Shown: positions 1 through 12,062 of the stretch, in pieces | How positions within the stretch are numbered: the stretch's first letter is position 1 | Layout: each line of letters starts with the position of its first letter | NCBI GenBank assembly: GCA_963971225.1 | Contig: OZ020269.1 | Coordinates: 22,318,921-22,382,920 of the forward strand | Source of the DNA: Melieria omissa | Taxonomy: Eukaryota; Arthropoda; Insecta; Diptera; Ulidiidae | Direction of reading: 5' to 3' | DNA length: 64,000 bases | The notes under the pieces: generated by a model | Database searches by the model: none | The model's input: the letters and a program-made list of their open reading frames with translations, nothing else | Told to the model about the DNA's origin: nothing | Program-made: the position numbers and the translations under genes

Positions 1-484
1 AAAACACTAAATAAACATGTATTACACAGACCTTTTTGCAATAAGCTCAGTCACTTGGATAGCACTTTAAAAAAAGCCAACAAGTTTTCGCTGTCGATTT
101 TCAAACACGATGTCTTTCAAACTCAATTGCTGCCACAAGCAATACGTGTTTGTACTTCGGTGTAACCACAAAAGTAGAGTCATATCATAAGACAAACTTC
201 ACAGTTGAAAGATTGGCGATATGTCAATTAGGGAAAGAAAAAACGGTAATGGTTCACAACCCAGCCTGGTTCACAACCCAGCCCTCTCCCTTACTACTGA
301 CTGTTTCAAACGGCGTTCCGTCTTTCCATCAAGCATTTTTTATTCATTTTATAAAGTTGACTGAACTTTTCCTATCAAATGTAATGAATTTAAAACTTCA
401 ATTTTTTTTTATAAAATATTAATAAAATAAAATATTTTAAAATACTATCTTCTATATTGATTATTTCTTGCTTCCGTTGGGATA
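1..484. other. AT-rich sequence without a recognised gene
   Basis: No recognisable coding domain on either strand. The short open frame at 150-422 has no family resemblance and runs into a poly-T stretch. The only structure seen is the small duplication at 251-284. Confidence 0.5.
251..284. repeat. 17-bp tandem duplication
   Basis: A 17-bp unit beginning GGTTCACAACCCAGCC occurs twice head to tail with a single mismatch at the last base. This looks like a local slippage duplication with no evident function. Confidence 0.7.
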
Positions 485-813
485 GCAAGAACTTTCGGAG
501 AATCCATTTTGGTCAGGCTTCATCAACCAGTTGATTCAGTTCGAAAATCTGATCGTCCAGGCTTCTGCACTATGGGATCGTATGAACAACTCGTCAATTA
601 TTTATATCCTAATGTCTGCTGATATTTTCAATTGTTCTTACTATCAGACTCAGATCAGACTTTGCCAAAGTTGTTGAAATGAAGAGAAGAAAGAAACTAT
701 AAGTCACTTTCTCTGCCAGGCTTTTCCATCTTTCCTTAGTTGAACCAGTTGTGGTGGAACAAGTTGTGCTATCAGAACGGGCCCCTGCTCAGGCAGCGAC
801 TTTAACCTAACCT
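485..813 (+). pseudogene. Decayed 3' end of a LINE (non-LTR retrotransposon)
   Basis: A degraded C-terminal zinc-knuckle region of a jockey/R1-like LINE is visible at 663-740. It reads CQSC, a stop, then KKETISHFLC and QAFPSF in one frame. This is the usual C-terminal CCHC pattern (C-x2-C ... H ... C) followed by the 'CPAF'-type motif. The fragment ends near 813 in TTTAACCTAACC, a tail shared by LINE and SINE 3' ends in fly genomes. Reverse transcriptase and endonuclease are absent, so this is a 5'-truncated, mutated copy. Clade assignment is uncertain. Confidence 0.5.
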
Positions 814-894
814 TTAAATTCTCGTCACGTATGTATGTATGCAATAGGTGGATATGAGGACCAACGTGGCGTATGCGTCACATGGTATATTGAC

Positions 895-1148
895 CAGACA
901 TGGGGGCTTTGCACTAAATTCACAGTGCTCTATGTTTTTCACTACCACTAAATAAATTTAGTGATAACTGTATTTTCCACTAATCACTGATCTTTTTTTA
1001 TTAACGGTGGTAAAAAGTACCACTAAAAAAATTAGTGGACGAAAATTGCACTACCACCAAATAAAGATCAGTGATTATTGGAAAAAATTCAACTATCGCT
1101 AAATTTATTTAGTGGTAGTGGAATTATAGTACAAAACCCCCATGTCTG
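895..1148. mobile_element. Fold-back (palindromic) MITE, 254 bp
   Basis: The element starts CAGACATGGGGG and ends with its exact reverse complement CCCCCATGTCTG. Inverted homology continues inward through CACTACCACTAAAT blocks, so nearly the whole element can form one long hairpin. It has no coding capacity. Several internal copies of the CACTA(A/C) motif occur in both orientations. I find no clear target-site duplication (flanks are ...TATTGAC and ATATTTT...), so the superfamily is undetermined. Confidence 0.75.
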
Positions 1149-3240
1149 ATATTTTGAAATATTTTTTCTAGTAGGTATGTGTTAAAAATTTCAGCAAGTG
1201 GGATTTCAATGGGTTCGGGTCGTTTGAATTTTTGTATTAGCTGCTATTTCAGTTCAATTGAATTCTGGCTGAATTCACGGCTGTAAGCATTCTTGAGCCT
1301 GGAGCTAATAACAGGGAAATCCCTATAACCAAGCTGAATGAATATTTCAGTAAGTCGTTGCTTAAACTAATTCCAGGCGCTTTGACTGGGCGTTCGATTT
1401 CTTACCTTAATAATTATTCTTTCAGCATAGAAAGATATGATCACAACATCTTTTTCTTTCCTTAAATTCTTCTTTTTATTTTCCTTTTTTTTACTTCGCT
1501 TTTTGCATCTTTCAATTCATATTTCTCATCTTAAATTCAAGCTTTATACTACCAACTGTAGCGATATGAAATCGATATCTAAACAGTTTCCTTAAAAATT
1601 ACCCAAAACCCTTTAAACATTTCGAGCCCCGCAAGGAGGCGAGCTTTCCATTTGTTGACTGCATTCGAATTCAGATGGCAACAATTCAAATGTGCTCCAT
1701 TTGTCGGGCACAAATGCGCAGTTCTTAATGTCATTAAACTTTCACTTGTCAAAATTGTATTATGATATCAGTTGCCGTTGGTGTGATTGCTTGCTAATTC
1801 GAATGTTCCACAGTCGGTGTGGGTTGTCGCTGACAAATTGAGTTACAACACGAATTCAACTCATTTGCAAACACCAACACATTTACACATACATATGCAA
1901 GTGTGCGTGTGTGTGTGTGGGAGTCAACATAAGTTTGAGCAATTGTTGATGTGTTTGTTCCAAAGTCATTGGAGCTTCGAGTTGCTGCCGTATTCATGGT
2001 TAAATTTTTGATGCTTTGTTGAAGTATTGTTGTATTTCACTTGTGTTTATTTCTTGACATGTGTCAAATTTTCATTTAACTAAATTGTCTACAAAATTTT
2101 CACCATTCAGCAGATGATTTCATTTGGTGTAATTTGAAAAGTTAGCATCAGTGTTGTTGTTGCCGCGCAGCCAATTTGCTGTGGCATATCCATGGCCGTT
2201 TGCAGTGTCTGTCTGTCTGTCTGTCGTTCGCTTTCTTCGCCCTCAGCGTTCGTTCGCTTCAGCTGTCATTGATTAATTTAATTTCAAGTTTGTTTGCTGC
2301 ATTTTTTATGCCATTTCGTGTGCTTTTTGCTTTACATTTTCACTCGTTGTTGTTGCGTTTTTTTGCACTGTCGTAGTTATATGTATGTAGTTAGTTGTTG
2401 GTGTAAAGAGTGCGACACAAAGTTGCTATGTGCTTGAATCTAAATAGAAATAATTGAATTATGTTGGCTGTGTGTGTGTGTGAGTGCGTGTGTATTCCAT
2501 TGTCGTCGCTTCGCGTTCTAGCATTCAGGACATTCGTGCTGCCAGTGTTGCCATATTGCGCAGCTTGCATGCGATATTGCGGTGGCGTGGCTTTCATTTA
2601 ATCTGCAGCTATGAGCTGCGGTCGTGCCTTGATTTAGTCGCGTGTGTGTGTGTTGGTGTGCTTTGCTGTTAAAAGTCATTTCTGACAGCTTCAAACTTTC
2701 AAGTCAATTGACATTTTGTCTTTGTCGAAAGTTTTGCTTCGCTGACTGCGTGATGTTTAGTTGTCGTTTGAATTTGTTGTTGGGAATTGAAATTTATCAC
2801 CGCTGTGTGGCTGAAAGTTTGACTGGCATTGAAGAAGATTCACAATTGAATTTGAATTACATAATGTGACATTCAACTTTTGCGCGAGTGATACATATCT
2901 AATTTTCGCCGAAGCGACAGACATTTGGCTGACAAAATATACTCGTACACAGATGAGCATCGATTCAGGAATTTCTGGATATTAATAACTTAAATGTGTT
3001 TGACTTTTGCGCGTATCAGAGGTTGACATTTGACGAGTTTAATTAGGGGTTTAGAGGACCATTGGGTTAGGAAGGGGATACTGTGAATTAGGTGAGAACG
3101 GTACAGCAGAATGCTGACAGAATGCTGATAGCGATGACGCAAATTATTTTACAAAATTTTGAATTATGTTGAATTAAATTTTAAGGTAATGTGCGCTTTA
3201 ATAAAACGTGGAAGGCTTGTTTATTGCGTGAGAGGTTATA
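1149..3240. other. Unique AT-rich non-coding sequence with microsatellites
   Basis: No gene recognised. It contains short simple repeats typical of fly introns: (GT)n near 1903-1920, (CTGT)n near 2205-2226, GTT runs near 2345-2355 and (TG)n near 2468-2483. Small open frames on both strands here lack domains and overlap the simple repeats. Confidence 0.5.
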
Positions 3241-5573
3241 GAAAAAAAAGGGATGAAGATAGCGTGAAATAGAAAGAGACCAAAGAAGGAAAAAGAAAAG
3301 AAGAAGATAATAGAAAATAAGAAGACGCAGAAAAGAAGTGAGAGGAAGTTGATCCTAAGACAAGAAGAAGAAACAAGGATGTCATGTCTTTAAAAAAGGG
3401 AAGAAGAAGAAAAGTAAAAGGGGAAAGAGAGGAAGAACTAAAAGAAGAAATTTAAGACGAAAAGGAAAGAAATAAGTTTGTAATTTCTTTGAAAATGGGA
3501 AGAAGAAGAAAAGTTAAAGGGAAAAGAGAAGTAAAAGATGAAATTGAAGAGGAAAAGGAAAGAAGTAGAAGATGATTTTAGAACAAGATGTGAAAGACGT
3601 AAAAGTAGAAAGGCTAATGAAGCTCACAAGTAGAAAAAAACAACTACTCTCACATCTTAGAAAAAGAAGAAAAAAGGAGAAGAAAAAAAAAAACAGGAAA
3701 AATAAAAAGGAGAAGAGGAAAGAACATAAAAGGCGAGGAAGTAAATGAAAAAACTAATAAAGTTTACCTTTATGAACAAAAAGTCTTTCATATTAAAAAC
3801 AAGCAACGAAGAAGAAAAATAAGTGCAGAAGAAGAAGAAGAAATAATTTAGACACACAGAAGAATAAGCAGAAGAAAAGTGAAGAAGTTAATTCTAAAAC
3901 AAACTATTTAAATCTGTCGTATCTTATGGAAAGGAAAGAAAGATACAAATAAAAGGAAAAGTCTTCCCTTTTAGAAGCAGAAGAAGAAAAATGAGAAGAC
4001 GAAAATAAAAATAGAAGTTGGTACAAGGTCGAACTACTAATCTTTCATGTCTTAGAAAAAGGGAAGAAGGCGAAAAATTAAAGAAAAAATAAGAAGACGT
4101 AAAAGACGATGTTACTGAAGAAAAAGTGAAAAAATAAGAAAAAAAATTAATCCTAGGACAAAATATTGAAAGATAAGTATATAGAAAGGTTAGCAAAGTT
4201 AACAGGTTGGATGCAAAAAAATCCGTCATGTCTTACAAAAAGTTAAGAGGAAGACGAATAAAAAGGGGAATAGGAAGCAAAAGAAGAAGAAATAGATTCT
4301 GGGAAATTATATTGAAGTCGTTGAAGCAAAACAGAAAACTTATTTAGCTCGCGAGTAAGAAGTGAAATATAAAGTCTAGGAAAAAGAGAAGAAGAACCAA
4401 AATTAAACGTGAGTATAGAATTAAAGAAGAAGAAAACGAAAGAAAGAGAGAAAAAAAGAGATGAAATTGTTTCTATGATGAGATCTTGAAGAAGTGACAG
4501 TAAGTTGAAGGACTAATGAAGCTCACAAGCGGGAAAAACAATAAGTTTCTCATTTTTTTTGAAAAGAAAGAAGAAACAAGACAGAGATTAAAAGAAAAGA
4601 AAACACAAAACAAAAGAATGAAAGAAAACGAAGAAATTTAAAAGAAGAAATAAACTTGATTTTATAACAAGAAATTGGGAACGTGGAAAGACTAATGAAG
4701 CTTACGAGTAGGAAGATACATAAGTTTCATAGATCTCAGAATAAAAAAAGAAGATTGAAGACTGGCGAAAATTAAGAGCAAAAAAGAGAAAAAAGTAAGA
4801 GAAGAAGAAAGTAAAAAGCATTCGAAAAATCGAAGGAAGTTGATTCTACTACAAAATATTGGGGAGGTGGAAGTAAGTTAAAACTCGCATGTAAGAAGAA
4901 AGATGAGTCTCATGCATCTTAGGATAAAAGAAGAAGGTATATACTTAAAGAAGAAAAATGAACTTAAAAGCAGAAGAAGCAAAATAAGAACAAAATAGAA
5001 GGAAGTTGATTCTCGAACACAATTTTGGAAACAAGGTGGAAACCTTCCTCACTCCAAACTCAATAACAGAAGAAGATGTATACTAAAAGAAAGAAAAGAA
5101 GAAAATAAGAAAATAAAGAAAAGAAGAAAAGAAGAAAATAAAAAGCAGAAGAAGTAAGAACAAAAGAGAAGGCAGTTTATTCTAGGACAACATTTTGGAG
5201 ACGTGGAAGTACTTTAGGTTAAAAACTAGTAGGAAATAAGTTAAAACGAATCTTTCATTCTTCTAGATAAAAACTAAAAGGGAAAGAAAAAAATTAAGAG
5301 AACGAAGAAAATGTAGATCCGAAAAAGAAGGAAGGAAGTTGATTCTAGGATTAAAATTTGCGGACGTAGAAGTTAGTTGAAAAATTAATGATGTTCACAA
5401 ATATGTAGGAACAAAAACCAGCCTTTCACGTCTCAGAAAAAATAATAATAAGAAGAAGAACAGAAAAAGAAATGGTAAAGATATGGTAAATTGATTCCAG
5501 GACAAGAAGTTGAAGAGGAAATAGAAAGTCTAATGAATCTCACAAGCAGGAAGAAAAATCTAATTTTTCTAAC
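3241..5573. repeat. Purine-rich degenerate tandem array (~170-180 bp units)
   Basis: The + strand is strongly purine-biased; for example 53 of 60 bases in 3241-3300 are A or G. A diverged unit recurs, recognisable by GACTAATGAAGCTCACAAG, then a GGAAGAAAAAC-like stretch, then a CATGTCTTAG-like stretch and AAGAAGAAG. Copies are seen near 3610, 4505, 4690, 5385 and 5530. A second recurring phrase is TTGATTCTAGGACAAAAT near 4840, 5000, 5175 and 5340. I interpret it as an old satellite-like array in decay. All open frames here are low-complexity artefacts. Confidence 0.65.
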
Positions 5574-5734
5574 GTCTTAGGTTAGGTTAGGTTGCGGTGG
5601 CTGCCTCTATGAGAGACACACTCGGAGGCCTGAAAGGCCCATTGTGATACCACATATTTCACCCGTTTTTTGAACTGTGTATGCAACACTGTTTTGCCAA
5701 CATATGTTACAGCACACATTTCAAGCATGTCTTA
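5574..5734 (-). mobile_element. 3' part of SINE-A, inserted in the purine-rich array
   Basis: Read on the - strand this matches the 3' half of the SINE at 62182-62540. It includes AACGGGTGAAATATGTGGTA, CACAATGGGCC, GAGTGTGTCTC, AGAGGCAGCCACC and a CCTAACCTAAC tail. It carries about 30 extra bases near its 5' end compared with the other copy. GTCTTA occurs on both sides (5574-5579 and 5729-5734), a possible short target duplication taken from the host array. The tRNA-like head is missing, so it is 5'-truncated. Confidence 0.7.
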
Positions 5735-6131
5735 CAAAGAAGAAAAAAACACTAAGAAAATGATTTATAAAACGAAGACCAAGATAAAGTAGCAGAAAAG
5801 AAGCAAAAACTGTATCCAAGGGACCAAGATATTAGGGACCAAGAAGTAGGAATGCTATTGAAGTTTATAAAGTAGGAAGAAAAACCAATCACGTACGCAA
5901 TTGTGGAACATGTACAGTAGTGCACAGAGGGGGAGGGTTCGGGGCTTAAAACCCCAAATGCATAAATTGCTGGTACAAAATATTTACAAACGGTTACAAA
6001 CGGTATTGAGCTCAAAAGTTGTATGCAAACCCCCCTAAAATGAAATCCTGTGTGCGCCACTGGACACATATTAATGTTTAAATAATTCAGGGATACAGCT
6101 TTTAGGATTTAAAACCCCCCAGATATTTGTT
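5735..6131. repeat. End of the purine-rich array and a dispersed repeat module
   Basis: Purine-rich sequence continues to about 5890. From about 5930 a module follows with TTAAAACCCC, then ATTTACAAACGG, CCCCCCTAAAATGAAATCC and GTGTGCGCCACTGGACAC. A diverged counterpart with the same order of landmarks occurs at 34245-34385, also next to a degenerate array. The module and array may therefore belong to one composite repeat. Confidence 0.4.
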
Positions 6132-6133
6132 TA

Positions 6134-6881
6134 CCAGGTATGCGCCTATGAAACGATGCGCCGGTAACGACATCTAGCGGTAAATAGCCGAATACTTATA
6201 AACTTCGGAACCGTACCAAATGTCATGTTTACTTCTTCTGTCATATGTCAACAATATTCAGTTCACAATTTGTCAAGTTTCATCCAACAACGCATTGTTT
6301 GACGCTCCGGAAAATGTCGGATTACGTGCCTACAAATTACGATTTGCGGACACAGTTAATTTTGTGTTACCATTTGAAGAAAAAAACCTTCTAAAACCTG
6401 GTGAAACGGTTAACGGTGAACGTTACCAACAACAACTGGCCGATTTGAACCGTGCTATACGCCAAAAACGCCCAGAATATGAAGCCAGGCAACACAAAGT
6501 GATTTTCCTCGATGACAACGCACCACCACACCGCACTAGAGCCACCAAAGAATTGGTTGCATCGTACAACAGGGAGGCTCTTGCTCATGCGGCTTACTCA
6601 CCAGACTTGGCGCCTTTGGATTATCACATGTTCGCATCGATGGGCCACGCATTAACGGAACGGCGCTTCAATTCTCACGCAGAAATCAAAAAATGGATCG
6701 ATGATTGGTTTCAGGCAAAAGACGAAACATTTTTTTGGCGAGGCATCCATAAATTGCCTGAGGATGGGAAAAATGTGTAGCTTGCGATGGCCATTACTTT
6801 GAAGAATAAAATTGTCAAATCATTTTCTCACAATAAACGTGTTTTTTCAAAAATAATTACCGGTTTCATAGGCGCATGTGG
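6134..6881 (+). mobile_element. mariner-family element, internally deleted, with both TIRs
   Basis: The left end CCAGGTATGCGCCTATGAAA and the right end, read inward, CCACATGCGCCTATGAAAC form terminal inverted repeats with a perfect ATGCGCCTATGAAAC core. TA dinucleotides flank both ends (6132-6133 and 6882-6883), as expected for Tc1/mariner insertion. The element is 748 bp, well short of the usual 1.3 kb. It keeps only the C-terminal part of the transposase (6220-6780). It cannot mobilise itself but could respond to a related transposase. Confidence 0.85.
6220..6780 (+). pseudogene. mariner transposase, C-terminal fragment
   Basis: The frame carries the second and third catalytic positions of a D,D34D mariner transposase. 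The second aspartate is in FLDDNAPPH. The third is in YSPDLAPLDYH, exactly 34 residues after it. ELLKPGETVNG-type and ERYQQQL-type sequence precedes them. The N-terminal DNA-binding helix-turn-helix and the first catalytic aspartate (GDE region) are gone; the first ~60 residues of the open frame look like a deletion junction. The gene lies between the TIRs of the 6134-6881 element and ends 100 bp before the right TIR. It cannot be catalytically active. Assignment to mariner is secure; subfamily is not. Confidence 0.85.
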
Positions 6882-6883
6882 TA

Positions 6884-8640
6884 TGTAAATAATACTACTT
6901 TTATAAATATAAATCCAATATGTTTACTTACAAATATTTATGTGTGGATGTATGTTTGAAATTGCAAAATACGCAATCACCTTTCAATTGGAAAGCCGCC
7001 AATTTTCGTTGAAAACCCAACTCCTCATCACGTGCCAAGGTATTTGTATAAGTATGTACGATTTGTGGGTTTGTGTGTGTTGGTTTTATTGTTGAACTAT
7101 TTTATTACGTCAGTCGACGACCATTTGTTGCACACTGTTTCCATCAACGTGTGGCACACACGAAAATCGCTATTCTGCGGTCTAACACAATGGGCCGATA
7201 GAAATCTGGTTTATGTCACCGATGTGGTAGTCGACACTGCTGGCGCATTATTGCCAGTCAGCGGCTACATTTGGGGCTTCCGAGCGTGTTGCACACAATT
7301 TCAGTTGCAACAATGTGTTGAAGGCAATTTTGAACGAGTGCGGCTTACAGAAATCCACCATAATTTAATTCAATTTAGCACTTTTGTTGAAATTGAATAT
7401 AGAAAACGTATGCACACAACGCAGTCATGACTGCATAAATGGGAGTTTAAGGAAAATTTTAACAAGTTTAAATCAATTCAAATATTGTGCTGCAATTGAT
7501 GTTAAAATAATTTGAAAACGATGAAATGTAAAGTTAATTGTTATATTTTTACTTCTTTGTGTAATTGTCACCAAAAGTTATTGATTTCGATATTGTGTCA
7601 CTTGTTAAATATTTAATTTTCCTTTGTATTTTTGCCGCTTTAATGTTTGCTTTATAGCTCAAAAAAATATGAAATTACATTTGTTTGCTTTTTTAATTTT
7701 TTTTTTTAAACTTTTCTGCAGCAAAGACATTTAATTACGCTGGCACTCAATGTCACTTGAACGATTCAATTAGTTTTCAATTAGCGATTTTTTTTGAGTT
7801 TGTATTGATTTCAAATGTCAAAAGCATGCAAGAAGAAGGGGCTCTTGTCTGCCTAAGCACACATATACATGCACACATACATGCAAGCCAACATTAACAC
7901 ATATATCATATGTTTATATAGAACATACATAACGCGCAGATATAAATCTATGTGTGTTCACATCCGCCAAGTCACATACAAATTCATTTATTTTAGAACC
8001 AAATGTTGGGGGTGTGAGTGTGTGTGTTTGTGAACGTGCAAGAGTGTCGGCGCATATTTCACTTGAATGTCACAAGCAGCCTCGAGTGACTATTTTGAAA
8101 CTTATGAGCGCTTATTTACGACATGCAACTCTGCCACTGCCAGCGTCCAAGTAGCGGCTGGCGCTAAGGCCTCAACTGCTGCCGCTTCGACTTTGCATTG
8201 TTGGCTGTTAAGTTGCCGCTCTGCATTCTTACCGCTTTGCATTGTTAAAATTTTAATTAGAAATGTCAGAATCGTGGCTGAGATTATGACATTAATCCGA
8301 AGGGAAAACAAATCGTGTGTGAAAGATGATTTAGACGCTGCTGGCGTGTGTGCGTTAGTTATGGATGCGTCTGCCTGCCTGCTCGGGCATCGGTGATTTG
8401 TGTTGAAGCGACTTGAGCAGCAAATGTCGTAAGCAGCGCGCTGAAGCAATGAACTATTGACATATTTCCTGGGAACTCGCTAATGCGAATTAGCGACAAG
8501 TGGCTTTCTGCTAAACGGCTGACAAGTGGCTTTTCATTTATTTGATTATAAAATCAATATTGAGCTTAAATTGTGGGTGAAATTGTAGTTTAAAATGAAA
8601 ATGTGAGCTTGTTGAAATGATAAATTGTAAATGTTAAATT
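6884..8640. other. Unique AT-rich non-coding sequence
   Basis: No gene recognised. The 132-codon frame at 7032-7430 shows no domain and is judged spurious. CACA/CATA-rich simple sequence occurs near 7855-7950 and TG-rich sequence near 8010-8045. The frames around 8067-8449 are open on both strands and show no family. Confidence 0.45.
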
Positions 8641-9355
8641 TTGTTATTACGCCATTAATGCGTCACAGATCACATTACATCATCAAATCAAATCACATCA
8701 CAGCAAATAACATAGCATCACAAAACATCACATCACATCAAATAGCATCACAGCATATCAGATCAGAACATGTGCCATGAAATAACATCACGTCACATCA
8801 CACCATATCACATCAAATAACATCACATTATATAAGATCACATCAATAATATCACATCAAATAGCATCACATCACATCACATCACCACATATCACATCAA
8901 ATAACATCATATCACTTAACAACATATCACATCAAATAACATCACATCACATCACAACATATCATATCAGATAACATCACATCATTTCACAATATATCAT
9001 ATCAAATAACATCACATCAAATAGCTTCACATTACATCACATCACATCAAATAACATCACATCAAACAGCATCACATAACGTCACATCACATCACATCAC
9101 ATCACATCACATCACATCACATCACATCACATCACATCACATCACATCACATCACATCACATCACAACACATCACATCACATCACATCACATCACATCAC
9201 ATCACATCACATCACATCACATCACATCATATCACATTACATCACATAACATCACATCACATCACAACATATCACAACAAATAACATCACATCACTTTAC
9301 AACATATCACATCAAATAACATTACATCAAATAGCATCACATCACATCACGTTAC
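8641..9355. repeat. ATCAC pentanucleotide satellite
   Basis: About 700 bp built from ATCAC. The core at roughly 9085-9235 is nearly perfect ATCAC repeats. The flanks carry a higher-order pattern in which ATCACATCAAATAAC-like variants and ACATATC interruptions recur every 40-60 bp. The gradient from perfect core to diverged edges suggests growth by slippage from the centre. Confidence 0.9.
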
Positions 9356-9359
9356 TATT

Positions 9360-9525
9360 GAGTGCGTAGCTGCTAAGACCATTCGCTGTCTACTAAGCTT
9401 CGTAAGAAGCTCCAATTGGTTCAACTTTTTGAGAGGTTTCATGCTTGACCGCATGTGATATCACAATGGGCTGCCATGGCCTAAGTGTGCTCTCCTCTTG
9501 GGATGGCTACACCTACCTAGGTATA
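9360..9525 (+). pseudogene. 3' end of a LINE
   Basis: A short conceptual stretch LLSFVRSSNWF at about 9390-9425 resembles the extreme C-terminus of jockey/R1-like LINE proteins. It is followed by a 3' UTR-like segment with GTGATATCACAATGGGC, CCTAAGTGTG, CTCCTC and GGCTACACCTACC. The same landmark order occurs in SINE-A at 62.5 kb and in the LINE at 34.45 kb. Everything upstream is missing; the preceding sequence is the ATCAC satellite. Confidence 0.5.
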
Positions 9526-11330
9526 TTCCATACTATATCTATATTCAGTAGCTGGAGTAGTTCATTCAGCGCTAGGTTCCAAAGACGCAGAGAGCACACC
9601 CCTGTGGGACTACTCAGGTGACCTCTTAACGAAGTTGCAATCCAGAGATGCATAGATAACCCTTTGGTCAAGAGCCTTGATAACCCGGTCGCAGTTTCAA
9701 AGCTCTATTCATTCGTTAACGTTTCATACTTTTCTCTGCTATATTTTTCCATTCCATCCTTAAATTTCATTCTCAGCCTATCTTTCCTTTAACTACTCTC
9801 CTTCTTTCTTTCAATTTGTTGCCCTCCCTAGTATTTCCATTCTTATTCTGCGTATTACTTCAACATTTTGACCTCACATTCTGCTTTTCCTGATCTCTTT
9901 ATCGCCGCTATACGTTAACCCAGTGCCACAAATCTTTCTATTCACATTTCCCTTCACCAACACATCGACTCTTTTTCGACAACACTTTGTCCTTTCGGAA
10001 AATAAATATCGTATGTGCCATTGAGTTTAACAGGACCTACTCGCAGACAACGACTTGCCACCATTGCCAGTCCTTGCTGCAGCCATTATAATTTACTCCG
10101 ATGCCAGCGCATTTCTTTATACACTTCCTACCTTTCATTCAGAGAACAGCACTCAACACTCGACACTCGGCTGGCTTCGCTAAGCCACACGTGGTGTTGT
10201 GCCACTCTCGCTTATCAGCTGTCAAAAAAAAACGCTAAACATGCCAAACAACATACGGAATGTGTCGCTTCACTTTTTTGCGCTCGGACCCGTCAAGTGT
10301 ATATTTTACACATTTCGATGCGTTATATAATAATTTCATTTTGTCACCGCTCGAACCCTTGTCGGGGCCGCATTGCCATACTTGTGCGGCACTTGAGTTT
10401 TTTTTGGTCGTTGCGTTTCTTGTCTGTTTTGCGGCTTCGGCGCTGCTATTCACAATAATTTTACGTCTCATAGAGCTTAAGTACGAATTGGGCAAGTAGG
10501 CTTCGGCGATAACAACAACAACAACAATAACGATAGCAATAAAAAACCTCGTGCACAGTCTTCAGCAGAGCTGCCTATCAGCTTTTGACGGTCACATTGC
10601 GCTGATAGCAATCTGTCTGCCCCCTTTGCCATTCCACCGCAAACTGTGTCTCCGGGGATACATTTGGATGTTGCCTGTACGTTTTGTTGTTGTTGTTGTT
10701 GTTATTGGTCTATATTGTGGGATTATGTTGTGAAGCGGCAATTTATTGAATATTTTCTGGGTCTTCCTCAATGTGTTTGGCATTTCGGCGCTTTTTTTAT
10801 TTATCTCTTGGCGTTTGTTGTTGTTGTTGTTGATGAAATTTTGTTACAGTATTTTTGCGGCTGAAAAGTAACGCAATTGCGTTCGAGTTTTTATGTGCGT
10901 TGAGTTTTTTTCATGCTGCCGCTGTTGTTGTAATTGTTGTTGTTGTATTTTTAATATTATAAAGTCATCGCGCAAATGATGATTGGAAATTTTTGTGCAC
11001 TCTAGATTTGGGACATTTTTTCTGTGTATTTATAATCATTTGCAAAAAATTTTGTACAGTTGTGAAACATTGATGGCGATTGGCTGAAGTTTGATGGCAG
11101 TAATGAATGTTTGTCTGGAAAATTTTATGAATTAAAAAAAATGTCAAAATTGAAATCGAATGGTCTCTCAGTATTTCCAAAGCTTAGTGGAACAAAAAAA
11201 GTATTTTTTAATATTTAATTTGCCTGTCATGGTTGAAATGGGACTAATAAGACTGCTAATGAGTTTCATTGAGCGTTAAGACTCAAAAAGCTTTGAATAG
11301 GTGGGGTTAGTTTCCAAGTGTTTAACTACT
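9526..11330. other. Non-coding sequence with GTT/CAA simple repeats
   Basis: No gene recognised. AAC/GTT triplet runs occur at 10510-10535, 10681-10705, 10815-10835 and 10920-10948. The 147-codon frame at 10015-10458 overlaps an equally open frame on the other strand and has no domain. Confidence 0.45.
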
Positions 11331-11334
11331 TTAC

Positions 11335-11625
11335 AGAAAATTTCAATCGTTTGAGTCTTTGTTCAAACACATTGCAAGGAAGTAAGTGAAATGCTAACTG
11401 AAATAAAGAAACAATTTAAAATGAAATTTTAAGTATTTGCAGAGTTTTTAAGTTCTAAATTCATTGTATTAAAATGTAACATTTTAATCGTTTGAGTCTT
11501 TGTTCAAACACATTGGAAGGAAATAAGTGAAATGCTAACTGAAATAAAGAAGTAATTCAAAATAAACGAATTTCAAATATTTGCAGAATTTTTAAATTTA
11601 AAAATTTTTGGTATTAAAATAGTCT
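11335..11625. repeat. 142-bp tandem duplication
   Basis: Two copies of a ~142-bp unit lie head to tail. The landmark AATCGTTTGAGTCTTTGTTC is at about 11345 and again at about 11487. Each is followed by AAACACATTG, GAAATGCTAACTG and a TATTTGCAGA-type phrase. Copies differ by scattered substitutions and small indels. No coding content. Confidence 0.8.
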
Positions 11626-11639
11626 ATTCGAATTTTTAA

Positions 11640-12060
11640 ATTTCCTTATTTCACACAAGTTTGGTTCATTCAAGTTTCAATTCATGCAAAAAATCTAATC
11701 TTCAACGAAAAATTGAAAATCGAAATACTTTTTCCATTCAGCAATCTTCTGGCCACTTTGTAGCCAACATCCCAATGGCTCAAAACCAATTTAAGGATTT
11801 CACCTCACTACTGCATCTGTGCTTGTGTGTGTATTGTACCTTGTGCCATTCGTGTTGATTGGTGGTAGCGCATCATGGACGCGTAAATGCATCGGACACA
11901 TGGTTCGCAAAGCGCAAAGGGCGCGCCACTTGCATGTGACATGTGACAGCAAAGAAAATACGGCAAACGAATTGCATGCAACCGCGCTGAATAGCTGAAT
12001 AAATGCGGCGGCAAATCGATACATGGCTGCATAGCTGCCTGGACATATATATGGGTCGAG
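11640..12060. other. Unique sequence between repeats
   Basis: No gene recognised. Three overlapping short frames on both strands at 11800-12032 show no domain. Confidence 0.4.
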
Positions 12061-12062
12061 CT

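Noticed and set aside
7032..7430. 132-codon + strand frame with a hydrophobic start
   Set aside because: It resembles a signal-anchor protein only superficially; no family, no conserved motif and no neighbouring exon.
10015..10458. 147-codon + strand frame
   Set aside because: It overlaps an open frame on the other strand and another phase on the same strand; composition is irregular and no domain is seen.
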